Below, piece by piece: positions 37,601 through 52,000 of a stretch of DNA of 64,000 bases. A program made the translations under genes and the position numbers. The DNA is from Lamellibrachia satsuma (Eukaryota; Annelida; Polychaeta; Sabellida; Siboglinidae). Under the pieces are notes generated by a model that searched no databases, was not told the DNA's origin, and saw nothing but the letters and a program-made list of their open reading frames with translations. The DNA is taken from contig BSQZ01000036.1 of assembly GCA_033239005.1 (NCBI GenBank), forward strand, positions 903,501-967,500, written 5' to 3'. Numbering within the stretch: position 1 is the first letter of the stretch; every line of letters starts with the position of its first letter.

Positions 37601-40600
37601 GTTGATCATTGACGATTATTATTTCCATGATGACATTGGCGTATGACAGCGGTTTGTTTGGTGGTCTGCTCCCTGTCTTTTCTGGTCCCACACACATATT
37701 TAAATGAGTCGATTTAAAATATTTATATTTCTTTTTAACGTTGTATTTGTAAAAGTTGCGGTGTTCGACACCAAATGCATATGTTTGCCATGGCTTGGTG
37801 GTGATATATCATCAAAATGTCTCTCTTTTAATTGTTATCGAACTTTGTAACTTATTCGTTACTTTATTGTTCACGATGCTTTCAATCATGCATATAATAT
37901 ATCTATTTAAAAAATGTTCTTTTTGTCTCTGCTTTCTGCTGCAGACAACTCCTTTGGTATTTGCGCTGACTCTGAACTCTGACAGATGTGACCTTTTGAC
38001 CCATTGCGTGGGCAGTGCAATGGAATGCATTGTGACTAAATGCATTGCTAGTCTATAGCTTAGCTAGTCCAAACAAAGGGCTTAGTCTGGGACTACGCTT
38101 CGCCCAGTCCATGTATACAGCCCCGAAGTCTAAATCTAATGATAAACAATCATATGACATTATTCAGAGGTGTAATTTTAAATGTGTTCAGCACAGAAAT
38201 ACTTATAAAATTCAATAAATACAACACCTGTGAAGCTTTGTTGAACCTGTGTCCAGCAAGAATCATGTGGAATGCGTACTTCCGCACCATGACGTGCTTC
38301 ATGCGGATGAAGCAGTGCGCAGCCTGCTCAAGGAACAGCGCACTGTGCAGGTCAGAGTCCTACAACACGCCCAGTATAGAAACAGTATGTTCTGATATAG
38401 TCCTTGGGACTGATCAAAGCATTTATACTTCAGACTTGTTCTTTTCAACATCATCTCGACTTCTCTGGGAAGCATTCAGCCACTCTGCAATTACTGCACA
38501 AATCACGTTCACATATCCACTGTCTGTAGCCAGGTACTCACTTATGCATCTGAATGAACTGTGGCAACGTGGGGTGAATGAAATTGTCAAAGTTTAAAAT
38601 GGCAGAAGGAGTATTTGAGCCTAGGTTCTCTTGACTGAGAGTCCGACATTCTAACTGCCACACCATCACACCTCACTCAGTAGACACAAAAACAGGTGTT
38701 TTCATATACCATGGGAAAAGACAACTAGTAGTAGATTATCTGCCTACAGAGAAGCATACTTATGTTAACTGTTAACCGCCAAAAATGCCGAACTGTGTTT
38801 CCACAACAAAGATGTATGTAACATACTGACTGTGTAAGAGATACAAATTCCATACAACTTTGGATCTAAAAGTATTTTCAAAGAGAAGATGACTAAACAC
38901 CCGAGGCTGACACAGGATGACACGATGTGACACTGATGACACGTACCTCACTTGTCATCTTGATGAGAAGTGTCGCTGCCTCTGTATACATGCCTTTACT
39001 CTTCAGTGCCTCAGTGCTCAGTAGCGTGGCCCGGGCCGCAAACGCAGGCGCTCTGTCAACACATGTATGAACTGATGGACACCTCATAGAGTAGTCGTGA
39101 TAACACACATTGGATGCTACTTTGTATACAGTTGCAGTGGACATACATTGGTAGTGAGTTGTGACATTAAAGATTTAACAAAATAGTCACCTAAAGTAAA
39201 ATGTTCTAGGTGGCACTTGAATATGGAAGTCTGCGGCTTATTGGGGTAAGCCCACCATTTTTCATCAACCCAATGATGCGTGTGTGAATTTTGTTTTATG
39301 TATATATCCACCCTGACAGTATTTAGTATCTGCTCAGTCGGCAGATCAATTATCCTATCGTTTATTGTCCTCTGTGACAATGAAAACACCCTAATATTCA
39401 ATCTACACTGTTCTTTTATTAGTGCTACTTTGCATTCCAATTCTTCGACCTCCAAGTTTAAAAAACATGGTTTTATTAACCCCTTCATAAACACTCAATA
39501 TAATAAAACCTTCAATGTTGTCTCCTCTTAACCTCTTGGTTTCTGCTGTTGTTAAACCATGTTCTCATATATGTATTTTACAGCTAAGTTAAGTCACTTT
39601 GCTTGTTCTTTTTTCTCTTTTTTTCCCACTTATCCATGTCCTGCTTATGATATGACCTCCATGTTTGTATGCGGTGCAATAAATGCTTACCTGCAGGTGC
39701 CGAGGTATGTGGATACAGCCAACTCTATGTAGTGTTGTGGGTACTGCCTCTGACTGTTGGCACCCTGCATGAACACTGCCATACATGCCATCTCCTACAA
39801 CATGAGAATATTTTAATTAGAAGTTAACAATCCATATCTTAAAGTTCCCTCCTAAATTTAATTATAGCGTGTCTCTGTGTATGGGGTCAAATAGTTAAGG
39901 TATTTGTATTTAAATACTTTTTAAAAAGTATTTGTATTTATAATTGTATATGCACTTAATGAAATGAAAGTATTTATATTGAGATAATTTCCTAAAGTAT
40001 TTGACATTTTCAACTACTTTCAAATAATGTTCAAAATACTTTACGCATGGGTATCAATAAAGAACAAGTCAGATTTTGTTTAATGCACTAAATGGTCGTG
40101 GTCCATAGTATTTGTCGGAAATGTTGACTACTAGAAACGTCCATTATGGCCTCAGATCCCATGAGGCTCTGACACTCAATATATCACGGACAAAGCAGAA
40201 AACTCTGGGGGATCAGGAATTGTGTTATGGCATTTGTTTGTACTTTTTTGACATTTTACTAAACCACTTCTTTAACTGTACACCGCTATAGAATACCATT
40301 GTATAGATATGGTGCTATAGAAATTAATAAACGTTTACATTCACCTAGTATCCACTGTGACATGCTAGCTCGTTTGCGCGAATGTGTTAAATTATTAAAT
40401 TATTTTTTACCGGATCTGGTCAGAATTCTACTTACAGCTGTACTAGCATTAGGCTATGAACACTTTCCCAAATTACATGATCAAAGTCAATTCTTTCGAC
40501 TATCTTAACAAAAGTATGATATCTTTTATCATATTTGGACATCAACAAACCTGATTCACAAATCGCAATGGGCTAAATCAGAGGAGGGAGCTTTAATGTT

Positions 40601-41979
40601 ATAAAATAACCGATAAATTTTATTGCATACATATACTATTGCATAGGTGAGAACATAAACTGATTGCCTGAAGTTCTCAGCAAACATGTAATGCTTGCAG
40701 TTAGACACAAAGATGCAACTGGCTAATGCGGGGCTGCTTAGTGCAAGTTGGGTCATGTAGCCGTACCAGGGCGCCAGCATAGTGCAGCCAAGCGTGGTCG
40801 TTGTTGAAGTCACGCTTGCATGTGTGGTAAGTCTGATAGGCTTGTTCATGGAGTTGGAACATGAAGGCTAGGTCTCCCAGCCTCCGAAGCTGCATCTCAG
40901 GCGCCTCGGGTGTGTAGCTGCAAAAGACAAACATCACTATTGATTGTTTTCTCTTGTGAGAATTAACTGAGCCACATCATACACACTTCTGCTATGACTA
41001 ATGTGGTTGAGAGATAGAGTCCACAGCAGGTTACATAATTACCCTCTGTGTAGGACATTTTAATTCCCATGGCATAGACACCACGTAGAAAGGACTGACA
41101 TCTTTTAGTGTCCCTTCCGAAAGGCATGGGTGAACAAAGCTACCCAAGTTTAGAAACAGCAGCAGTGGATTTGAACCCTGGTTCTCGATTGACAGTCCAG
41201 CAGTGGACTTGAACACTGGTCCTCTTGATTGATAGTCCCGAGGTGGACTTGAACCCTGGTCCACTTGATTGACAGTCCAGCAGTGGACTTGAACACTGGT
41301 CCTCTTGATTGATAGTCCAGCAGTGGACTTGAACCCTGATCCTCTTGCTTGATAGTCCAGCAGTGGACTTGAACCCTGGTCCTCTTGCTTGATAGTCCAG
41401 CAGTGGACTTGAACCCTGGTCCTCTTGCTTGATAGTCCAGCAGTGGACTTGAACCCTGGTCCTCCTGATTGATAGTCCAGCACTCTAACCACTGAGCCAC
41501 CTCAACCCACACAGATACATGAGGCTGCATGAAACATAAATCTTTAGCATCACTACCTCTCTCACCCATGTTGGAACAGATAAATTTTATATATGTGCCT
41601 GTTGTACCCCACCCCTCTCAGTGACTGTGTACCAAACTCTGCCCTTCCCCGACATAAATCTCACTTCCACAGAACACATTCTCCATTTGAGATTGACTAC
41701 CAAAAACACCTTTATTTTAGCTGTGATGCCTGCCTTCACACAGCATGTACACAGTATGTATACTAACATTTCTTACAATCAACCACATACTGGTAATCGA
41801 TCAATACAGAAATTAAATTACTATTAAAGCCGTTACAGATTGAGTTCTGCTTACATAACATTTGTCTTCTCCGCCATCATCGCCTGCCCTACAGGCTTGC
41901 TGCCTCCAAACCATTTCTTGGTGGCACTGAACAATGACCGATGCAAGCCCTTGCGAGTGGTTACCTGCAGCAGTGGAAT

Positions 41980-42021
<42 letters not shown>

Positions 42022-45000
42022 CAAATGTAGCATCAAAACAATCAAAGGATTAGTTTACCCTACAGCTGTCCAATCTACCATATAGCTATCCAATCTACCC
42101 TACAGCTGTCCAATCTACCGTACAGCTGTGCAATCCACTTTACAGCCATCTCCAACCCACCCTACATCTGTCAAATACACCTTTTTAAATCTCATATTAA
42201 AATTAAGGTTTAACATATAAGAAACTAAAAAACAATGTGTGTGTGGGTATATATATATAGTCGCGTCTCGTTATAACGCGGTAGTCGGGGTCCACGACTT
42301 CGGACCGCGTTGTAAGCGAGGCGCGTTAGGTGTTCTCATGTCTGCCACCAGAGAGCTACTAAACAACAGCGACTGCCGCCCGCTGCACGAAGTCCATGAA
42401 CCCTGTCGAAGCCCAGTGTGCTTGCAGCATTGTCTTATACGGCAATATGCAGTTTATGGAACTTATTAAACGGACACTAGCATCAACGTGTATTATTTTT
42501 AAATGCCACACCCTCTTGACTTTTGAACTGAATAAAACACATGTACGTATACCGTTATGGAATAGATCTACTACGATGACGATGTACTGGACCAACAGGC
42601 CTACGAATCGAAAATAATAACCTGGACCTGAGCAGCCGAAAACATATATGATTTGACAAACGTAGTATGCAAGCTGATAAAACACAGAATAAGACAATAG
42701 GTAGAATTAATAATTGTTGCACTTCGTCTTTCAACCAATCTCGACCGAAGCATAAATTTATTACGCACCACTTAACATCGATTCATCATTTCATATGCGG
42801 ATGATGAATTCGTATTTTCGCCACCGGTAGTGCCTTGGGTTAGGAATTTGGCATGTTGGTTTCGCGTCGCGAAAACGATTAAATTTACGATGTAACGGAA
42901 GCATGTAATTTCACCCAAGTGTTATGTTGGTACTGCTTGTTAAATGCATTTAAAACGGTTGATCTGATTCTTATGCGAGGCATATTTGTGAATCTTGATT
43001 GCAATTTACAAACCGTCGAAGCGAAGCCAGCGACAGCGATTGATGTCGGCGGCAGTGCAAAACAAACAACACGTTTATACTTGTTCATTGACATCGTTCA
43101 CCTAATGTTTCTTGAGAATTGTCAAAGCAATTCTAAGTAGGTTTAAGCGGGCCCATTTGACATTTTCCCCTGGCGGCAGAAATTCGGGATCCACGACCGA
43201 CCGCGTTATATCCGAATCCGCGTAATAACGGGGCGCGTTATAACGAGGTGCGACTGTATATATATATATCATAAAAGGATTACTGCAAAAAAGGTACGCA
43301 TAAAACATTTATTAAGATGTATAATGACTTTATATCTGCTACTGGGTAAACAGTAAACTGATAAAATGTCTAAGGTAGACTGTACCTGTTCACTAAGTGT
43401 CCTCAGCATCCTCTCAGCCCAGGGAATCAGACCTCGTACAGTGAACTCATGGATGAAGATCCGCAATCGATCGTGGTCACTCAGTGTCAGACAGCAGCCA
43501 TGTTGAGTAGTCACAGCGCCAACAGAGACATGTCCCATGTCACCATCTAGTGACATGGCATTGTTCTGACTGTCCTTGATCAGGCTGTTGTCATTACCCA
43601 TGCTGATGTTGTTCTCCAGAGACAGAGGATGGTCTGTCACACCCGTGTTGTTCTCCTGCACGTCCGCATCTGTTCAACACACACGTGGATAAGGGATCAT
43701 TCACAATTGACGACTTTTATCTTTTATCTACGCACTAATTTTTTTAATGTCGGTCACAAAAAATACTGTCACATTCCAAATATATATAGGTGACCTTATG
43801 CACCTACAAAGGGTGCAGAGAGGATAACTGAGTATGCTTGCAAAATATGACCTCTTTGGTTGCGTCATGCAGCGCCACGCAGTGAACTGTTACAGAACAA
43901 CTATTGTTTTAAACTGCATTTAAATTTAATGTTTTTATACCGTTCACCAAGCAGCGCTATAATACAGTCCGACATCTTGGAAATTTACAATTTCGTGGAA
44001 AACAATTATCAATATGACATCATGGAGTTATTAGAAAAACACAAAGCTTTAACAGATGGAGACATATGTTTGTAGACTGATGATTATTATTGTATGTCTA
44101 CATACTTGCACTTTGTCATAACATTGTTATATTGTTTAATCCAGAAAATAAAATTAACATTTAAAATACTAATTTGGGGCGTGGCGTCCGAGAGTGGCTT
44201 TGTACAAAGAGAACAGGTAAATGTTGACAATTGTAACTGGTTCCTAAGTCATCCATACAATGCACAAGAAATTGCTTGTGTAGTCGTAGTATAATTTTTA
44301 CATGTTTTAATTCAGTAAGCGAGCTTCACAATTAAAGAAGCCTCCCCAACTTATTTAATCCACTGCAACTCGATTTGTTAAAATCTGAAGGAAGATCGTC
44401 AGATTGGATAACTTGCAAAAGCGTGAATAGCTCATTGTTACAATAGTATGTCCGATGATTTCAGCATACCTAAATAACAAATTTGCACAAACAAGCTAGC
44501 ATGCTGTAGTCGATAATAGATTCAATTTGTTTTTAATGTGTCTGAAAGGAGACAAGTGAAAAATCAAACTGAGAATGGAGCTTTAGTACTTGATTCTTCA
44601 AACTTCTGTACAATTCATGCTGTCATGCTTTTGATGAATGTCATTCAATAAGTTTTTTTAATTAATTTAACTTGTTTACTCGTCTTTCAAACATATTTTT
44701 ATTTGAACTTATTTTAAGGTAACTAAGTATTATATTGTTAGCGCCATTAAACAGGTTTTTAACCCGGACACATAATATAAATAAAATAATAAAAAACAAA
44801 TTACATCATGTTTACTTGCTGTCATGCAGCACAACTAGACATAACTTACTATTTTATCACCTCATGTTGTGCTACTATAACACAGCATGTGGCCAGATAC
44901 TAAGCCATAACAATGGTTAAAACAATTATAAATTATTTACCTTCTGTCATTTCCTCAGCTTTCTCTACTGCAGCACAATCATAATCACCACCATTGCTCT

Positions 45001-48000
45001 TTGACATCCTGGACAATTCACCCTCGCCCCCTTCCTCTCCTGGGGGCAACGAGCGCACACCGTCATGCTGGAATAATAACGCCAGCTGTCACACGCAAAC
45101 AAGCCTGAAAGCACAGCACCACTGGCACTTGAAAATATAATTTCAAAAGTGTTCATCTGGTCAAGCTTTCCTGACAACTTTTTTTTTTAAACATTTGCAA
45201 ATTTATACTATAAAGTAGTTTGTGACTCGGTATGTGTTCGTTTCCTCACATCTCCATCAGTTTCGCATGTACGGGGCTGAAATTATGTATGGGTGCCCAT
45301 GGGGATGGTTCGTACATAAAAAAAATAAAAATTCCCGGGGGTGGGGATATTACAAATGAACCTATGTGGACGTTTGATGTATATTACGTAATTCAGAACA
45401 ATAGGAGTCAGTAGTTACATACAATTGTTAGCAATGCTGAGTGCTTTCTACGATTGTTCCGATTATGTGATCAACATCAAATGTCCACATAAGTTCCTTT
45501 ATACGGTAAAAGCTTTGTGAAACTGACAGTTGGACATGAAGTTGGACATGAAGTTGGACATGAAGTTGCCAAAACCTGACTGGGTGGTGCAAGGAATCAT
45601 AAGCTGTTGCAGTGGCTGCTTTTTCTCCAGTGCAACAATGGGCAGTTGCTAATAAAGCCTAATATGTCATGAAACATAATGAGACCAATATCAACATGTC
45701 ATATTGCTGATGATTAATGTTTGCATGCCTGTTATTTACAGCCTTCATGTTGAAAAGAATTACAGGTCTAGATCAACTGCTAATAACTGGTACATACACA
45801 AAGAAATGTGCATACAAACTACTAAGAATGTATTGATTTCTATTTTAGATTTACAAGCATCGTGCAACCAACTTGATGGCCCAATGACAATGACATGAAC
45901 CACCTGTTGCCCGTACATTGGAAGTGTTTCTGCGTGGCAGGAACTGGCTCCAGGGATCAGGCACGGCCCCGTGGTCACTCTTCTGGCTGTCGGGCGTGTT
46001 GGCTGCCGCCGAGTAACTGTTCACCTGTAGGAGATGACACGAGTTGACACCATAGGCCGACTTCATGCTCTGGTAGACCGACTCAGCTCTGCAAACACAA
46101 TAAAGGTAACGTATACTTCACAGTATCCAATCCATTCAAATGTTTATTCCATCGCCAACTCGACTGCAGCTATGCTGCAATTACTGCGCAAAGACTGTTC
46201 TTTCATATCTATCCACCATGGTCTATTGTGGAATGAATGATATTAACAAAGCTTCAAAACGGGAGCAAGAGGATTTGAACCTCGGTCATCGCAAATGAGA
46301 GTCGGGTATTCTAACCACCACACCCCATAGTAACAAGTATTACCTGCTATTAAACTTCTTCCATTGCAGAAAGGCCCGGAAGGCAGAACAGGAGGGATGT
46401 AAATAAAAAAATGGGCAAATGTGTAACTTAATGAATGTTGAACATATTACGGATTTCTGAAGCTTTTGTGTAATATAGTGTTCAAATACATATTCAGTGA
46501 GATATATGCCTATCTTACAGACTACATACTACAATAAGAAAGGTTTGCTTTACATCTGGCAAGCACAGCAGCCAAAAGATCCAGAGTCCTGTTAAGTAAA
46601 AACATAATCTGCTTCAGCAAGTGACATTTTCAAATAGCACATAATTTACGTATAGGATTTCTAACAATGAAAACTGTTACAAATCAGTTTTGAAGATCAC
46701 ACACATATCTCACAGATGTTAATTCGGGAACACATTGCATTAAGGATAAAACAGAATCTGCAGTAAAATACAAGACATCTCACTTATTGAGGTCCTCAGC
46801 AGCGACGTCATGAATGAGAACATAGTAGTTGAGTACGTTTGGACAGAACCAGTGAGGCAGTTTGTTGGGTTGCTGGTGCTGCTGTTGGTGCTGCTGCTGG
46901 GTGAGGTAGGCAAACTGCTCCATCGGGCTGGCATGAGATGAAGACACAACGAAGATACCTGGCCACAGTTAAGGAAAACTACTCCCACCAGAGATGGAGC
47001 AGTTGTACTCAGTAATCACAATTTTTAATACAAAATTGTGTATTTTTTTCTAATCAATCATCGAAAGAATTGACTTCAGTCATTAGATCTGGTAAGGATC
47101 AAAATAGTGGACTTCAATCCTGTCACCGATCACATGACAAAGTTACGAAGTTTCACCAACGGTGAAAATCGTGATTTTTCAGCATTTTAATTTTCACTTC
47201 ACTTAATGCTTGAACAAGCATTATGTACTGTAATAGTTTGTCTGATGATTTCACAGACAATTACATACAAAAGTTGCACAAATGAGCTACCATATTGCAG
47301 TAGATACTAGGTAGGTGTGGTTTTTGCAAAATGAATTTGAGACTAACAAATCGTTGTTGTTACGACCAAAAAAATATATATATATATAAATATATATATA
47401 GCCCATTACATTCTGAATCTCTCTGAAATATACCCAGAGATATGCCATGTATGAAAAAGTTAACTTTGCCATTAGAATGAAATGACACAAGCTATTTTTC
47501 TTGGCAAAATATACTCCATGGAAATAAAATATTCAATATCCAATAATTTTTTTTAAGTTATAACATATTTTGTTAATTGAAAGGATACATGCAAGGAAAT
47601 GTTTCAAGAATTCATGTTCCGATGACTGTAACGTCTGCAGAAAAGTTTCTCTGTATGCCTCAAACCATGGCGTAGAGGCTGAAAACAGTAGTGTTATGTA
47701 CAGCTATAGCCCACACAACTAAGTGCATCTGGTGGCAAGTTATATCAGGAACGATTTTGATATAACAATAATAAATTAAATAATAAATATTATTTTGTAA
47801 CAGTAATTAACTTGTCTGCAGTGTGGTAGCAAGAATGAAATTGGACAAACTTAAGAACATATAGAACAACTTTTGTATATCTTATGTTATGGTATCATAT
47901 GAATAATTGTAACAAATATTATGATGCCTTACGACTAAGCTGTAGGTCATAGCTGCCGACTGACATCACATTGGTGATATTCTGGTGGGGCAGTGTGCTG

Positions 48001-49017
48001 GCAACGGAATCACAGAGCAGCTTGCGGGCCAGGGTTGGTTGAGGTGGCATAGTGTTCATGTTGTGTACGTCCAAGTGTAGGTTGTGTATGGTGTGAGAGA
48101 TGTTGCCTGGATCTCGGATGTGTGCTGTAAAATAACATCGTAACACTATTAACAGCAACATTTCGATATGTATGTAATATAATTATATTATGCATTTACG
48201 TGTATATCAGCCGGTATATCTATATAATACTGTTAGATTCTACATATTTGCAGACTGACTATGCATATATATATAGTGCTGCACATGGCAGACCATTGCC
48301 TTAAGCAGACTGCAGCTCGTCTGCTTAAAGTTTTGATCTCTCGTTGCGTGGATAATACATTTTAGCTTACTGTACGAATATAATTTTAATATACATATTT
48401 ATTTCAGACACTGTGGACTTAAAACCTGTTTAGGTTTAGGATTTCAAGAGCCTAAGTCTTTTTCATAAACAAAATATTGAAACGGCTTTGGACTGGGGCT
48501 TACCCAGAAATTCTGACAATTTCAAACCAACAAGGACTGCTTCAAGTCTTCTTTTTACCCACTACACCCAGAGCAGTAAAACAGTGGAACCACCTATCCA
48601 GGGATACTGTGAATTCTAATACCACTGACTCTTTCAAAAGCAATATCTCACAGCTAGATCTATTACTATTACAACCAACAGAATTTTGCTAGGTAAACCC
48701 CCATATTCCATGTTATATTTCTGTGTGAGACTTTGTACAGGAACCAAGGAAGATGTATATCCTTTCAAAAGGGATTGTGCTGGGGCTTAACTTCCCATTT
48801 ATGCCCTTTAGCAACAAGAATGCTCACACAAGAGCTAACAAAAACACACATACATGTATTTTAATTAGGACATGATTTTACATTTTCAAATTTATGTTGT
48901 ATAACAGACTATCATGACTACGCGACAAACGTGTCCTGTAATTTTCTCAAATATTACACATACTTATTATTACTGCAACACCTAATTTTATTAAATATAG
49001 CATATATATATGATATA

Positions 49018-49073
<56 letters not shown>

Positions 49074-52000
49074 TGGTCTGTGTTTTTTGACTTATGTAAT
49101 ATGATTTACAGTTTTCAAAAAAATCTTAAGAAATGTTTGGACATCAGATCAATATTAAAAAACTACCAATTATTCCATCAATCGAGTGCAGACAAGTTCT
49201 TAGAATAGTTGGTCTGAGTGAATTACTCACCATATCAAACTATAGAAATACGTTTTCTCAAAAGAGAGGCTAGTCCTGGAAATTGCCTTAAAAGAAAGAT
49301 TGTCTTCAAAAAGCCTCAATGTACGATAATATACAATGCATTAGAGCAATTCCACGGTAATGGAATTACAATTCACAGCATTTTTTGGCATATATGTTTA
49401 TATTTTCAAGACCAGCATATGCCTAGAAAGGAAAGTTAAATATTACCTGGAAATACAAACCCTACCCTATAATAGGAAGCTGTATATATTGAAAAAATCT
49501 AACAAATGGATAAAATTATGAAATTTTTTTTGGTAACGGAATTACACAGAAATAATCAACATCAATTTCTAACAAATGTCATGACAGTTCATCTGAATCC
49601 TGCAACCAATTGATACTACTAGCTGACATTACTATATAGACATGGGTAGTGACTATGTATTGGACAGAAGTTTGGTCATGATATGTGCAGTTTGCTTAAA
49701 TTTAACATGTTTTGTTTGTTAACAGAATTACATGGCATGGTAATGGAATTACGAGTCTGATTATTTTGCGAAAAAACCTAAAATAAAAATTGGTACGTCT
49801 TTTCTCTTCTGCATGCTTACAGGGAATCGTATCTTCATATTATAATGCCATATGTGCAATGTACAGACAGCTAAAGTATGTGTTTCATGTCTCATTGCAT
49901 GAGCTTCCTCCAGTGTTGTCAAAAGATACAGCTTCTGGAGCTTGGTCTTCTCTTCCTCAAGTTTATTATCACAATCACGACATCCCTTTCACCAGAGGAT
50001 ATCCATGAAGTTGTCAAATAGAAGTTGGCGACCTTTTCTACCACTTTCTTATCCACTGAGTGAATTCTAGGGTTATTGTCCAGTCTCCTACTTTTCAAAG
50101 TGCCAAGTCCAGCAACAGTTGCAATTACAACAGTCCGTTTCCTTGGTGAATTCGCTAAAAAAATTTACAATCTTCTTCTTAGCCTTTCCAAGTGACTGTG
50201 GTGATTTGAAAGCCACAAGGTTTTGCACTTCGATTTGGACAGCATTTTGTCTGTTCTTTTGCTGGTGTTTTCTCACTCTCTCTGTTTCCAAAACTTTCAT
50301 CTTCTTTCTTTATTTCACTCAGGACTATCTTCTGTGCCATTTTTCTATCTTCACCATTTGATATATTTCTCTGTTTTACTTTAACTTGGCATGGTAGCGC
50401 TGCATCTTCTCCTTGGCTGTGAGGGGCATGTTAGCTGTAAAATTTACTAAAATAAAAGTAAGAAATGATAATTAGGTAGACTTATAGTTTATTTTCCATT
50501 TTCATCATACAATAAGAAAACTACATAATGATTGTGATACATATAAAAAGCTAGCAAATACAAAAAAATAGTTATCCAGTAATTAAACAATTATATAATA
50601 GTTTTTTTACACAATTACTGTAAGTACTGGTATGTCTACTCACATTTTCACTGGATTTTGTGAGATATAAATTCAGGTTGTGATCTCTTAGACTCAGTTT
50701 GAGATGGACCCTTCTGGAAACAGGAAGACTGAAGCTGCCCTCTGTTACATTGTAGTTAAAAATTAACCAAGATATTGCCTTAGTGTCAGTGCTGACCTAT
50801 ATTGCAAAAATAGGACATGGTTTCCATTCCATTCAAGAGAAGATACATTAAAAGTGAGTGATCTAACCTGTTAATGTGTGAATCTAATAAGAGAATTTCA
50901 AGTAACTTTTAATATCAATCAATTAACGGAATTACACACAAAATATATGAAAATGTGTCACTGTCCTGTTCAAAGTATAAGATGTGCAGTGCAGTACATA
51001 CTGCTTTCTGCATTTTGAAATTAGAGTATATTAACCTACATAATCAGCATAATAAAGGTAAATTAGTTTAGAGTTAATAGGAAGATGGGAGGGGTTTCTG
51101 TAAGTGTTGCTTTTTCATTGGCTGTAATGCTAAAAAAATGCTATTTTTCAAGAAAAGGAACCGATTGCACTAAAAATTTTTACTTGGGTCCAAATTGTAC
51201 ACGTTTTTGATACAAGTAGTGAAACTATGGCACTGTTCCAACAAGATTTAATTTTTAGCAGTCTGGGCTCTCCAATATGGAATTGCCCATTAGACGTATA
51301 AAAATCATGGGACCGTTCAATTACTTTCCTGTACTCTGTAGTGATTACTACGAATAGTTGAGTACATTTTCATCTGATAAAGTGAAATATGGCATATTTA
51401 TTGAGCGCACCGATGGGTCGTACTACAAATGCCACCTAGTGATTAATGTTGAGTTTAGATATACGAAAATATGTCTCAAAACCCTGTTTATGCATCTTTT
51501 TTCTTCGAAAAAGTTAACTTTGTCAGACGTTACACTCCCAGTGACCGATATATGAATTTATATCTTACCAATGTTAATGACGTATCTAACGTGAGATCAC
51601 AAAATGAGGCAAAAACTGGCGTGGAACAAAAACTATACCATTGACTATAAATTAGTTGATATACCAATTAGTTATACTACCTCTGAGCCTTGCTTTGGGA
51701 ATAAGATAATGGTTATACAGTATTGACAAGTTTAGGAATCACGGATAGTACTGCTCTTCTTTCATATCATTATGCTGACTGCCTCTGTATCGCACCATTA
51801 TATCTTTCAAACACAAGCAAATACTATATTCACTGAGCCCTAGCTGGCACATTAGCGACAGTATAACATAGTCACAGACACAGTAGGAGTTTGTACCTGT
51901 CCTTGACTGGGCTTATGTCAAGTAACTTTATGACGTTAGGGTCAACTACAGTACATATCACGGCGTTTAAACGAAGACAAATTACACCCAGGGTATCATA

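Noticed and set aside
41031..41569. Two minus-strand frames of 139-153 codons with a repeated peptide
   Set aside because: The repeat is the 40-bp SINE amplification; 40 is not a multiple of three and the motif is a pol III B box, not a protein domain.
42359..43140. Coding capacity inside the 42.3-43.3 kb MITE
   Set aside because: Frames are short, unlinked and match no transposase motif.
45902..45916. CAG|GTGGTT as the donor of TRAPPC8 exon 5
   Set aside because: It would place a stop directly after the junction; AAT|GTACGG keeps the frame.
46228..46330. Possible tRNA gene
   Set aside because: A and B boxes are present, but no acceptor-stem pairing or sound anticodon arm was seen; the same sequence recurs as a SINE head.
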